A stretch of DNA of 64,000 bases. Source: Mycolicibacterium hodleri. GTDB lineage: Bacteria; Actinomycetota; Actinomycetes; Mycobacteriales; Mycobacteriaceae. Each line of letters opens with the position of its first letter. Position 1 is the first letter of the stretch. The notes beneath the pieces were generated by a model. That model did no database searches. It saw only the letters and a program-made list of their open reading frames with translations, and was not told the DNA's origin. Shown here one piece after another: positions 42,245-50,760 of the stretch. The position numbers were made by a program, and so were the translations under genes. The stretch lies in contig NZ_RCZG01000004.1 in assembly GCF_006439015.1 (NCBI RefSeq), positions 248,001-312,000 of the forward strand. The letters run 5' to 3'.

Positions 42245-43918
42245 GTGACCGACACCCCAGATCCACGATTCCCGCTACTGGGTGTCGAGGAGCGCCGTCG
42301 CGCCCTACACTTCACCAGCTCGGCGCCACGGCGGTTCCCCGCTGGCGCACCGCTGTTCGCCGCCGGCGACCGGGACTCCCCAGCCTTCCTGATCTTGGAG
42401 GGCACCGTCGAGGTGACCGTGCGCGGTACCGACGGCGGCGACGCCACCCTGGTCGAGCACGGGCCGGGGAGCATTACCGGGGAAGTCGGTCAGCTCGCCG
42501 GGCACCCCGCCCTGGCGACCGGACGCGCTGGGCCGCGGGGGTGTCTGGCCGCTGCGTTCGATGCCGATCATCTGCGGGCGCTGATCGTCGGCTCCGCCGA
42601 CATCGGCGAAAAGGTCATGCACGCGTTCGTGTCCCGACGCACCACGATGATTGGTCGGGGCACCGGAGCCACCATCGTCGGCTCGGCGCACACCCCGGAG
42701 GTTCAGCGAGTCCAACGGTTCCTGTCGCGCAACGGATACCCGCACACCCTCCTCGACACCGAAAACGACACCGACGCTGGCGAACTCGTTGAGCGGCTGG
42801 TCACCGACGATGCTCTGCTGCCCCTAGTGGTATGCCCCAATGGGACCGTCCTCAACGGCCCCACCGACGCCGAGATCGGGATCGCACTCGGGCTGACCCC
42901 GACGCTCGACCCCACCGCATGCCACGACGTCGTCATCGTCGGTGCCGGGCCCGCCGGACTGGCCACCGCGGTATACGCCGCCTCAGAGGGCCTTTCGGTG
43001 CTCATCGTCGATGCGCACTCCTTCGGCGGGCAAGCCGGCGCTTCCAATCGCATCGAAAACTACCTCGGATTTCCCGCCGGCATCACGGGACAAGCCCTGA
43101 CCGGTCGAGCATTCACCCAAGCTCAAAAGTTCGGCGCCCAGATCGCCATTCCCATCGACGTCAGCCACATCCAGTGCGGCGGCCCCAGCCGCGACCGAAC
43201 CATCCCCATCACGCTGCAGACCAGCACCGGCATCGCCCTCACGACCCGGGCCGTGGTCATCGCGACCGGCGCCCGCTACCGGCGCCCCCCGATCCACGAC
43301 CTGGCCCGCTACGAATCCACCGCAGTGTCCTACTGGGCCTCGGCCATCGAAGCCGAAGAATGCCGGGGCACCACGGCCCTGCTAGTCGGCGGCGGGAACT
43401 CCGCGGGGCAAGCCGCTGTCTACCTGGCACCCCACCTCGAGCAACTGCACGTCATCATTCGCGGCGAGGGGCTGCACACCTCGATGTCGCGTTACCTCGT
43501 CGAACGGATCGCCGACCTGCCGAACGTGCACGTCCACACCCGCAGCGAGGTGGTGGCCTTGCGCGGTCCCATCCAGGGATACTTCCAGGCGACGGTGCGC
43601 CACCGATCAACCGACGTCCTTACTGAGTACGGCATCAGCCGATTGTTCTCATTCATCGGAGCCGACCCGAATACCGCATGGCTCTCCGAGTGCGCCGTCG
43701 CCGTGGACGATCACGGATTCATCCTCACCGGCGCTGCTACCAGCCACGCGAATCCAGTCACATCCGTCGATCGGCGCGCACCGCTGGAGACGAGTGTCCC
43801 CGGGATCTTCGCCGTCGGCGACGTACGAGCCGGCTCCACCAAGCGCGTCGCCGCAGCCGTCGGTGACGGTGCCGCCGTCGTCGCTCAACTGCACGCCTAC
43901 TACGCCACGAACCTTTGA
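42245..43918 (+). CDS. cNMP-binding / thioredoxin-reductase-like FAD protein lacking CxxC
   Basis: A 557-residue three-part protein. Residues 20-130 are a cyclic-nucleotide-binding fold (LFAAGDRDSPAFLILEGTVE). Residues 140-215 look glutaredoxin-like (VQRFLSRNGYPHTLLDTEND). Residues 225-557 are a thioredoxin-reductase-type FAD/NAD(P) module (VVIVGAGPAGLATAVYAASE, VGGGNSAGQAAVYLA, GIFAVGDVRAGSTKRVAAAV). The redox CxxC expected before the NADP motif is missing: YWASAIEAEECRGTT. It is therefore not a standard thioredoxin reductase. It follows the reductase-like gene after 18 bp. Confidence 0.85.
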   Translation: MTDTPDPRFPLLGVEERRRALHFTSSAPRRFPAGAPLFAAGDRDSPAFLILEGTVEVTVRGTDGGDATLVEHGPGSITGEVGQLAGHPALATGRAGPRGCLAAAFDADHLRALIVGSADIGEKVMHAFVSRRTTMIGRGTGATIVGSAHTPEVQRVQRFLSRNGYPHTLLDTENDTDAGELVERLVTDDALLPLVVCPNGTVLNGPTDAEIGIALGLTPTLDPTACHDVVIVGAGPAGLATAVYAASEGLSVLIVDAHSFGGQAGASNRIENYLGFPAGITGQALTGRAFTQAQKFGAQIAIPIDVSHIQCGGPSRDRTIPITLQTSTGIALTTRAVVIATGARYRRPPIHDLARYESTAVSYWASAIEAEECRGTTALLVGGGNSAGQAAVYLAPHLEQLHVIIRGEGLHTSMSRYLVERIADLPNVHVHTRSEVVALRGPIQGYFQATVRHRSTDVLTEYGISRLFSFIGADPNTAWLSECAVAVDDHGFILTGAATSHANPVTSVDRRAPLETSVPGIFAVGDVRAGSTKRVAAAVGDGAAVVAQLHAYYATNL

Positions 43919-44274
43919 GCGCGCCGCTACTATTTCGAACCCCATTGCAGTTCGGAGACGTACGTGAGGGTGATCAGCAGCAGCGGGTCGGTGGCCCGCA
44001 CGAGCAAGGCCCCAGACGTCACGATGGCACGCGGTAACCATCGACGTGACACCAGTCGACGACTTGACCGGCGGCGGCGCCGAGCGCGGTCACACAAACC
44101 GGTGATCACTCGCCCAGCGGACAGCTGACCTAACCCGTCATATCGTCCGACTTTCGGTGCTGGACAAACCACGACACTGCCAGCAGATCGAGCGCGATGC
44201 AGGAGTCACCAACATCATTGGCCGACGCTGCGTCAACACGCCGTGGAATGGCGGGAGCGAAGCGACCCGGGGAG
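43919..44274 (+). other. Intergenic region after the cassette
   Basis: 356 bp between the FAD protein and usp. No convincing gene is seen. A minus-strand stretch around 44130-44230 reads like a protein tail (DVGDSCIALDLLAVSWFVQH) and may be a remnant. The right edge is a GAGCGAAGCG repeat touching the usp stop. Confidence 0.4.
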
Positions 44275-44275
44275 T
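44255..44275 (-). repeat. GAGCGAAGCGACCC repeat at the usp stop
   Basis: Identical over 21 bp to 25975-25995 in echA5. It begins at the TAA stop of the usp gene (read on the minus strand). Confidence 0.7.
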
Positions 44276-45156
44276 TAATTCGGCAGGACCAGCACCGGAA
44301 CGGGGCTGTGCCGCACGATCTTCGTGCCCTTCGACCCCAGGAACACCCGCGCGATCGTCCCCTGGGGTGAGGTGCCGATGGCCAGCAGCTCGCCGTCCTC
44401 CCACTCGGGGGTGTCCAGCGCCTGGTCCCAGCCATTGCCGGTGACGACTTGAAGAACGACGTCATCGCCGACGATGCCCTTGGTCTTCAACGCCGCCAAC
44501 GCCTCTCGCGAGGCGAGTGCCCATGACTGCAGAATCGACGTCTCGACGTCCAGCCCCACCTCGGGCGGGTACATGGTGCGGCCGCGCACCGCGAACGTGA
44601 TGACGCGCAGGGGGATTCCGAGCTGCGTGGCCAGCGCCGCGGACCGCTCGACGACGTGAAGCGAATCCGCCGTTCCCGGATAGGCGGCCGTGATCCGAGT
44701 GAGCCCGTGTGACTTGGACCCGCGGTAGCCGCGCGGACAGATCGCCAACGGCACGGGCGACGAGTGCAGCAGTCGGTCGGCGGTCGACCCGACCACCACC
44801 TGCCCGAGGCCCCCGTCGGCAGCCGAACCCAGCACCAGCACTTCGGCTTTCAGCTCGGCGACGGCCTCCAACAGACCGCCCGCGGCCGAGCGGTGCGCGT
44901 ACTTGTGGAAGCTGACCTCAAGGGTGGCGTCGAGCGTCGTCACGCACGCCTTGGCCTGGTTGGCGGAGTCGGCGGCCAGCCGATCGGCGTATTGCGCGTA
45001 CTCGGCGTCGACCTTGGCGGGCGACGGGGTGCTCCACGGTTTGGGCACGACGGTCACGACTGACAGCGAGGTCTTGAGGGTGCGCGCCGCCTCGACGCCG
45101 AGGTTCAGCGCAGACAGCCCCGCCTTGCCCGCAAGGTAGCCAACGACGACTGTCAT
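44275..45156 (-). CDS. Universal stress protein, two USP domains
   Basis: A 293-residue protein with two tandem USP folds. The first starts TVVVGYLAGKAGLSALNLGV and ends VLVLGSAADGGLGQVVVGST with HSSPVPLAICP. The second ends LLAIGTSPQGTIARVFLGSK with HSPVPVLVLP. These G-2x-G-9x-G(S/T) patterns bind ATP. It resembles Rv2319c, which also follows rocE. Two tandem 35-bp mini-ORF units precede it and link it to the permease gene. Confidence 0.87.
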   Translation of the reverse strand: MTVVVGYLAGKAGLSALNLGVEAARTLKTSLSVVTVVPKPWSTPSPAKVDAEYAQYADRLAADSANQAKACVTTLDATLEVSFHKYAHRSAAGGLLEAVAELKAEVLVLGSAADGGLGQVVVGSTADRLLHSSPVPLAICPRGYRGSKSHGLTRITAAYPGTADSLHVVERSAALATQLGIPLRVITFAVRGRTMYPPEVGLDVETSILQSWALASREALAALKTKGIVGDDVVLQVVTGNGWDQALDTPEWEDGELLAIGTSPQGTIARVFLGSKGTKIVRHSPVPVLVLPN

Positions 45157-45226
45157 GCGCGATCCGCCTTCGCTCCTCGCTGGAAAGTCATGCGCGATCC
45201 GCCTTCGCTCCTCGCTGGAAACTCAC
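45152..45226 (-). repeat. Two tandem 35-bp coupling elements between permease and usp
   Basis: 45152-45186 and 45187-45221 are identical 35-bp units. On the minus strand they give two mini-ORFs, 45188-45226 (GTG start, MSFQRGAKADRA) and 45153-45191 (ATG start, MTFQRGAKADRA). The permease TGA overlaps the first start (GTGA). Its stop overlaps the second start (ATGA), and that stop overlaps the usp ATG (ATGA). The unit matches the fadE8/echA4 and mftB/mftC elements. Confidence 0.8.
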
Positions 45227-46725
45227 GGGGCGTCCGGCGGCGGCGTCACGATCTGCACGTCGTCGATGCCGGCTGCGGCAGAGGCGATGACCCCGTCCCC
45301 GCCGTCGTTCAGCGCGCTGTGATGCCGACCCCAGAACAGGTAGAACGCCCACACGACGATGACCCAGCCGCCGAACGCGATCCACGTGTACCAGTGCAGG
45401 CTGTACAGGATGTAGCCGCACGCGACGATCGAGAGGATCGGTGTGATCGGGTACAGCGGCACCTTGAACCCGCGCGGCAGGTCGGGCTCGCGACGACGCA
45501 GGATGATGACGCCCAGGGACACCACGATGAAGGCGGTCAGGGTCCCGATGGACACCATATCGGCAAGCTTGTCCAACGGGATGAATCCGGCCAGGACCGA
45601 CACGACGATGGCTACGACGATGGTGTTGTTCACCGGCGTCATGCTCTTCGGGTTGACCTTGGCGAACATCGACGGCAGCAAACCGTCGCGACCCATCGCG
45701 AACAGAATTCGCGTCTGGCCGTACATGGTGACAAGCGTGACGGAGAAGATCGAGACGACCGCGCCGGCCGCCAGCACCGTGCTCCAGAGGCTGAGTCCGG
45801 TGACGTCGTCCAGGATCTGCGCCAGCCCGGCCTCCTGGCCTTCGAAGCCGGTCCAGTCCTGCGCGCCCAGTGCGGCGAACGTCACCAGAAGGTATACCGC
45901 GGTGACGATCAGCAGCGCGGCGATGATGGCGCGCGGCATGGTCTTCTGCGGATCCTTGACCTCGTCGCCCGCGGTCGACACCGCGTCCAATCCGATGTAC
46001 GAGAAGAAGATGGTGCCCGCGGCGAGGCCGACCGCTGCCCCGCCCATCGGGGCGAAGTTGGCGAAGTGGTCGGTCGTGAAGCCGGTGAACGCGATGACGG
46101 AGAACATCGCCAGGACGCCGAGCTTGATCATCACCATGATGGTGTTGGCCTTGGCCGACTCCGAGGCGCCGCGGATCAGCAACAGCATGCACATCACGAC
46201 GAGCACGATGGCGGGCAGGTTGACGATGCCAGGGTCGGTGTCCCACGGCGCCGCCGTGATTGCATGCGGCAGGCTGACCCCGAAGAGGTTCTGCAGCAAC
46301 TTGTTGAGGTACTGACTCCATCCGACGGCGACCGCGGCGGTGGACACCCCGTACTCCAGCAGCAGGCAGGCCGCCACGCCCATCGCGACGAACTCGCCGA
46401 GCGTGGTGTAGGCGTAGGAGTACGTCGATCCGGAAACCGGCACGGCCGAAGCCATTTCCGCGTAACAGATGGCGGCCAATCCGGCGGCGATACCGGCGAG
46501 CACGAACGACAGGAGTACCGCGGGCCCCGCCTCGGGGACCGCCTCGGAGAGAACGAAGAAGATGCCGGTGCCGACGGTGGCACCCACGCCGAACATCGTC
46601 AGCTGGAACACGCCGATCGTGCGCTTGAGTTCTTGTGACGCGCCGTGCGCCACGGGCGCCCCGAGGATAGGACGACGCCGCAGCATCTGTTCGGTGAAGC
46701 TCACCGGCTGTGGGGAAGATGCCAC
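45223..46725 (-). CDS. rocE: APC family amino acid permease (RocE-like)
   Basis: A 500-residue membrane transporter with about 12 helices. The APC signature GVGATVGTGIFFVLSEAVPE is in TM1. SGSTYSYAYTTLGEFVAMGV and FFSYIGLDAVSTAGDEVKDPQK are typical of the CAT-type cationic amino acid transporters. Co-occurrence with rocD and ddaH supports arginine or ornithine uptake. Its stop feeds directly into the tandem mini-ORFs before usp. Confidence 0.87.
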   Translation of the reverse strand: MASSPQPVSFTEQMLRRRPILGAPVAHGASQELKRTIGVFQLTMFGVGATVGTGIFFVLSEAVPEAGPAVLLSFVLAGIAAGLAAICYAEMASAVPVSGSTYSYAYTTLGEFVAMGVAACLLLEYGVSTAAVAVGWSQYLNKLLQNLFGVSLPHAITAAPWDTDPGIVNLPAIVLVVMCMLLLIRGASESAKANTIMVMIKLGVLAMFSVIAFTGFTTDHFANFAPMGGAAVGLAAGTIFFSYIGLDAVSTAGDEVKDPQKTMPRAIIAALLIVTAVYLLVTFAALGAQDWTGFEGQEAGLAQILDDVTGLSLWSTVLAAGAVVSIFSVTLVTMYGQTRILFAMGRDGLLPSMFAKVNPKSMTPVNNTIVVAIVVSVLAGFIPLDKLADMVSIGTLTAFIVVSLGVIILRRREPDLPRGFKVPLYPITPILSIVACGYILYSLHWYTWIAFGGWVIVVWAFYLFWGRHHSALNDGGDGVIASAAAGIDDVQIVTPPPDAP

Positions 46726-46744
46726 GGTGCCTCCTCGGCAGGCG

Positions 46745-48010
46745 TCAAGCGTTGGCGATTGTGGGTGAAGCGAGCGCGTCGGTCAGAACGGTGGCGAACT
46801 GATCGACAGCCCAGTCGATCTCCTCCGCGGTGATCACGATCGGTGGAGCAAACCTCAGGGTCGAACCGTGCGTGTCCTTAACGAGAACACCGAGTGCGGC
46901 CAACCGCAAGCTGACCTGCTTGCCCGTCCCGATCGTCGGGTCGATGTCGACACCGGCCCACAGGCCCATCCCGCGCACGGCAAGGACGCCGTGGCCGATG
47001 AGCGCGCGAAGGCGTTGATGCAGGCGCTCACCGAGTTCAGCTGAGCGGGACTGGAATTCGCCGGTTTGCAGCATCTCCACGACGGTCGTGCCGATCGCCG
47101 CGGCCAGAGGATTGCCACCGAAGGTGGAGCCGTGCTCACCCGGATGCAGGACGCCGAGCACGTCGCGGTCGGCCACCACCGCCGATAGCGGGACCACGCC
47201 GCCGCCAAGTGCCTTCCCCAAGAGGTAGATGTCTGGGACCACGCCCCAGTGGTCGCACGCGAAAGTCCTTCCCGTGCGGGCCAGCCCGGACTGGATCTCG
47301 TCGGCGATCATGAGGACGTTGCGCTCGGTGCAGAGTGCGCGGACTCGGGCCAGGTAGTCATCGGGCGGCACGATGATGCCCGCCTCGCCCTGGATGGGTT
47401 CCAGCAGGACGGCGACGGTGTTTTCGTCGATGGCGTCCGCCAGGGCAGCGGCGTCGCCGAAGGGCACCGCTCGGAAACCGGGCGTGTACGGACCGAAGCC
47501 ACGCCGTGCGGTCTCGTCGTCGGAGAAGCTGATGATCGTCGTGGTGCGACCATGGAAGTTGTTGTGCGCCACTACGACATTGGATTCGCCTGCAGGAACG
47601 CCCTTGACGTCGGTGCCCCACTTACGAGCCACCTTGAGGCCGCTCTCGACGGCTTCTGCGCCGCTATTCATCGGCAGCACCATGTCCTTGCCGCACAACG
47701 CGGAGAGCGCGGCGCAGAACGGGCCCAACCGGTCGGAGTGGAAGGCGCGGCTGACGAGGGTGACGGCGTCCAGTTGGGCGTGGGCCGTCGCGGTGATCTG
47801 CGGATGACGGTGGCCGAAGTTGACCGCCGAGTACGCGGCCAGGCAGTCCAGGTAGCGGCGGCCCTCGACGTCGGTGATCCAGACGCCCTCGGCGGTCGCG
47901 GCGACGACCGGAAGCGGCGAGTAGTTGTGCGCCGCGTAGCGGTCGTCGATCGCGATCGCGGCCTCGGTGAGTTCGCCGGGTCTAATGTCCACGGTATCCA
48001 GGATGGTCAC
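46745..48010 (-). CDS. rocD: Ornithine-oxo-acid transaminase
   Basis: A 421-residue class-III PLP aminotransferase. YSAVNFGHRHPQITATAHAQ, MNSGAEAVESGLKVARKWG, NNFHGRTTTIISFSDDETAR, IADEIQSGLARTGR with the PLP-binding Asp, and LLGKALGGGVVPLSAVVADR with the Schiff-base Lys are all present. It converts ornithine to glutamate semialdehyde. The GTG start follows GGAGGT, and its first bases overlap the ddaH stop. It is a single full-length gene, whereas M. tuberculosis has it split in two. Confidence 0.93.
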   Translation of the reverse strand: MTILDTVDIRPGELTEAAIAIDDRYAAHNYSPLPVVAATAEGVWITDVEGRRYLDCLAAYSAVNFGHRHPQITATAHAQLDAVTLVSRAFHSDRLGPFCAALSALCGKDMVLPMNSGAEAVESGLKVARKWGTDVKGVPAGESNVVVAHNNFHGRTTTIISFSDDETARRGFGPYTPGFRAVPFGDAAALADAIDENTVAVLLEPIQGEAGIIVPPDDYLARVRALCTERNVLMIADEIQSGLARTGRTFACDHWGVVPDIYLLGKALGGGVVPLSAVVADRDVLGVLHPGEHGSTFGGNPLAAAIGTTVVEMLQTGEFQSRSAELGERLHQRLRALIGHGVLAVRGMGLWAGVDIDPTIGTGKQVSLRLAALGVLVKDTHGSTLRFAPPIVITAEEIDWAVDQFATVLTDALASPTIANA

Positions 48011-48900
48011 GAATACACCTCCAGTGTGCAGCATTTGACGGATCCGCCGCCTTTGAACAATTCGGACAGATCGATGCCGATGGGCTCGAAACCGGCGTTG
48101 GCGATCTGCGCCGCGAATGTCGTCGCGTTCGCGGGCATCAGTACGTGCTTCCCGTCGGAGACGACGTTGAGGCCGAGGACGTATGCATCGGCGGTGCTCA
48201 CCTCGATGGCGTCGGGGAACAGCTTCTGCAACCGTGCGCGGGCTTCGTCGCTGAAGGCGGGCGGGTAGTACGCGATCGTGGTGTCGTCGAGCACGGCCAG
48301 CGCGGTGTCGAGGTGGTAGAACCGCGGGTCGACCAGTTCGAGGCTGGTCACGGGCAGGCCGGTGATCTGCTCGACCTCCGCGTGAGCCCGATGGTCGGTC
48401 CTGAAGCCGTACCCGGCCAGAATTCTCGAGCCGACGACCAGGAGGTCGCCCTGGCCCTCGTTGGTGTGGCGGGTATGCCTCGGCTCGAAACCGTTGCCGC
48501 TCATCCACTCGGCGTGGGCCGCGGCCTCGCCGGCTCGCTGCGGGTAGGCGAACCGGGCCACGACGGCCTTGCCGTCGACGATCAGTCCGCCGTTGGCGGC
48601 GTAGACCATGTCGGGTAGCCCTGCGACGGGTTCGACCAACTCGACGGTGTGTCCGAGTGCGCGGTAGGTCGAGAGCAGGGTCTCCCACTGGCGTACGGCG
48701 AGGTCAGTGTCGACGGGCGTCGACGTGTCCATCCACGGGTTGATGGCGTAGGAGACGGTGAAGAACGTCGGTGCCGTCATGGCGTATCGGCGGAGGCGGG
48801 GAGTGCGGGTGCGCGGACCTCTTTCCCGTCGCTCCGCTCGCCGAGGTGTTGTTGCGGCGACATCGGACGCCGGAGTGCCGGCGACATCTGAAATCGTCAT
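48007..48900 (-). CDS. ddaH: Dimethylarginine dimethylaminohydrolase-like pentein enzyme
   Basis: A 297-residue pentein-fold enzyme. FTVSYAINPWMDTSTPVDTD, DMVYAANGGLIVDGK, RFYHLDTALAVLDD and GGGSVKCCTLEV supply the Asp/Glu, His and Cys of the hydrolytic set. It releases citrulline or acts as an arginine/ornithine-ring hydrolase. ATG at 48900 is chosen because actinobacterial homologues keep the TPRLRRYAM segment that precedes an inner ATG at 48780. The segment RRAERRERG coincides with a GAGCGGAGCGACGGG repeat. It is followed by rocD with GTGA overlap. Confidence 0.82.
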   Translation of the reverse strand: MTISDVAGTPASDVAATTPRRAERRERGPRTRTPRLRRYAMTAPTFFTVSYAINPWMDTSTPVDTDLAVRQWETLLSTYRALGHTVELVEPVAGLPDMVYAANGGLIVDGKAVVARFAYPQRAGEAAAHAEWMSGNGFEPRHTRHTNEGQGDLLVVGSRILAGYGFRTDHRAHAEVEQITGLPVTSLELVDPRFYHLDTALAVLDDTTIAYYPPAFSDEARARLQKLFPDAIEVSTADAYVLGLNVVSDGKHVLMPANATTFAAQIANAGFEPIGIDLSELFKGGGSVKCCTLEVYS

Positions 48901-49024
48901 GAAATAGACGATATGGGCTGCCTGTCACGCAATCAATCGCCACCTATTGCGCATACGTACTCGGTTCGTTGTGTTGAAGCTAGTATTACGGCAGTTTGTT
49001 GTGCGGCCAAGCGAAAGAGGGCAC
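48901..49024 (-). promoter_or_regulatory. Divergent promoter region between ddaH and asnC
   Basis: 124 bp between divergent starts. TAGTAT at 48981-48986 could be a -10 for the AsnC gene. AsnC/Lrp regulators commonly bind such gaps, so this is the likely operator region for the ddaH-rocD-permease-usp operon. Confidence 0.5.
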
Positions 49025-49471
49025 ATGGACAGGCTCGACCAGACCGACGAACGCATTCTCGCGGAGTTGGCCAACCATGCCCGCGCCACCTTCGCGGAGA
49101 TCGGTGAGCGCGTGAATCTGTCTGCCCCCGCAGTGAAACGACGAGTCGACCGCATGCTCGACGACGGCGTCATCCGCAGCTTCACCACCGTCGTCGACCG
49201 CAATGCGATCGGCTGGAACACCGAGGCCTACGTACAGGTGTTCTGCCACGGCACCATTGCGCCTGCGGAACTCCGGAAGGCCTGGGTCGGGATCCCCGAA
49301 GTGGTCAGCGCGGCCACCGTCACCGGGACGGCGGACGCCATTCTGCACGTGCTGGCTCGGGACATGCGCCACCTCGAAGAGGCTCTCGAACGCATCAGGG
49401 CCAGTGCTGACATCGAGCGCAGTGAGAGCATCGTGGTGCTGTCGAACATCATCGAGCGGGCGCCCGCCTAA
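49025..49471 (+). CDS. AsnC/Lrp family transcriptional regulator
   Basis: A 148-residue protein. The HTH is LDQTDERILAELANHARATF, AEIGERVNLSAPAVKRRVDR. The C-terminal RAM domain (VVSAATVTGTADAILHVLAR, DMRHLEEALERIRA) binds amino acids. MDRLDQTDE is the start, with GAGGG upstream; the longer frame begins in the promoter. It is divergent from the ddaH-rocD-permease-usp operon, as Rv2324 is from Rv2323c. It probably senses arginine or ornithine. Confidence 0.9.
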   Translation: MDRLDQTDERILAELANHARATFAEIGERVNLSAPAVKRRVDRMLDDGVIRSFTTVVDRNAIGWNTEAYVQVFCHGTIAPAELRKAWVGIPEVVSAATVTGTADAILHVLARDMRHLEEALERIRASADIERSESIVVLSNIIERAPA

Positions 49472-49528
49472 GCGGGCGGGCCGTGGGTGCTGCGCAATAG
49501 TTCGGGTCCATCGTGTAAGAAAGCCCAC

Positions 49529-50701
49529 GTGACTACTAGTGCAGGAATTGTCATCGTCGGTGGTGGACTGGCCGCGTCGCGCACGGCCGAACAGCTGCGT
49601 CGCGCCGAGTTCGCGGGTCCGATCACCCTCATCAGCGACGAGGAACACCTGCCCTACGACCGGCCACCCCTGTCCAAGGAGGTGCTGCGCGCCGAGACCG
49701 ACGACGTCGTCCTCAAGCCCGCCGAGTTCTACGACGAGAAGGACATCACCGTCCGGCTGGGATCGGGTGCGACGAGCCTGGACACCGCGGCGCAAACGGT
49801 GACACTCGCGAGCGGCGAAGTGGTTGGCTACGACGAGCTGGTCATCGCGACGGGCCTGGTGCCCAAGCGGATTCCGTCGTTCCCCGATCTGGAGGGCATC
49901 CGCGTTCTGCGCACGTTCGACGAGAGCCTGGCGTTGCGCAAGCACGCGGGCTCGGCGCGGCACGCCGTCGTCATCGGAGCCGGCTTCATCGGCTGCGAGG
50001 TAGCGGCCAGTCTGCGCACGCTCGGCGTCGAGGTGGTTCTCGTCGAGCCTCAGCCGACGCCGCTGGCCTCGGTGCTCGGTGAGCAGATCGGCGAGCTGGT
50101 CGCCCGGCTGCACCGCGCCGAGGGTGTCGACGTGCGCTGTGGCGTCGGCGTCACCGAGGTGACGGGAAGCGACCACGTCGAGAGGGTCGTGCTCTCCGAC
50201 GGCACCGAGCTCGACGCCGACATCGTGGTCGTGGGCGTTGGCTCGCGGCCGTCCACCGACTGGCTCGAGGGCAGCGGGGTGGCCGTCGACAATGGCGTCG
50301 TGTGCGACGTAGCGGGCCGCACCAGTGCCGCAGGCGTGTGGGCGATCGGTGACGTCGCCTCCTGGCGGGATGCCGCCGGACACCAAGTGCGCGTTGAGCA
50401 TTGGAGTAATGTCGCGGAGCAGGCGCGGGTCATCGTGCCCGCGATGCTCGGCGTCGAGGCCACGTCCACCGTCGTGGTGCCCTACTTCTGGAGCGACCAG
50501 TACGACGTCAAGATCCAGTGTCTCGGCGAGCCGGAGGCCGACGACGTCGTGCACGTCGTCGCGGATGACGGTCGCAAGTTCCTCGCCTACTACGAGCGAG
50601 ATGGTGCAGTCGTCGGCGTCGTGGGTGGCGGAATGCCGGGCAAGGTGATGAAGGCCCGCGGCAAGATCGCCGCGGGCGCCCCCATCGCCGACGTCCTCTA
50701 G
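49529..50701 (+). CDS. Ferredoxin/rubredoxin reductase-like FAD oxidoreductase
   Basis: A 390-residue pyridine nucleotide-disulfide family flavoprotein without a CxxC. The FAD motif is IVIVGGGLAASRTAEQLRRA and the NAD(P) motif is AVVIGAGFIGCEVAASLRTL. VWAIGDVASWRD binds FAD, and VVPYFWSDQYDVKIQCLG is the reductase C-domain signature. Such reductases feed electrons to ferredoxins of P450 or Rieske systems. It corresponds to Rv0688, next to the mycofactocin genes. GTG at 49529 is preferred over the upstream TTG-initiated frame. Confidence 0.87.
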   Translation: MTTSAGIVIVGGGLAASRTAEQLRRAEFAGPITLISDEEHLPYDRPPLSKEVLRAETDDVVLKPAEFYDEKDITVRLGSGATSLDTAAQTVTLASGEVVGYDELVIATGLVPKRIPSFPDLEGIRVLRTFDESLALRKHAGSARHAVVIGAGFIGCEVAASLRTLGVEVVLVEPQPTPLASVLGEQIGELVARLHRAEGVDVRCGVGVTEVTGSDHVERVVLSDGTELDADIVVVGVGSRPSTDWLEGSGVAVDNGVVCDVAGRTSAAGVWAIGDVASWRDAAGHQVRVEHWSNVAEQARVIVPAMLGVEATSTVVVPYFWSDQYDVKIQCLGEPEADDVVHVVADDGRKFLAYYERDGAVVGVVGGGMPGKVMKARGKIAAGAPIADVL

Positions 50702-50717
50702 CCCCGCCGCGATTTGT

Positions 50718-50752
50718 GCACGTTTACCCGCGGTGAGCGCGGGCAACTGTGC
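50718..50752 (+). terminator. Imperfect hairpin between convergent genes
   Basis: GCACGTTTACCCGC (50718-50731) pairs with 50739-50752 with three mismatches. It lies between the reductase stop and the convergent VOC stop and could end both transcripts. There is no T-run. Confidence 0.5.
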
Positions 50753-50760
50753 CCAAACCG

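Noticed and set aside
43930..44172. 80-codon minus-strand frame after the FAD protein
   Set aside because: No SD and no recognisable family. It may contain a gene remnant but is not supported as a gene.
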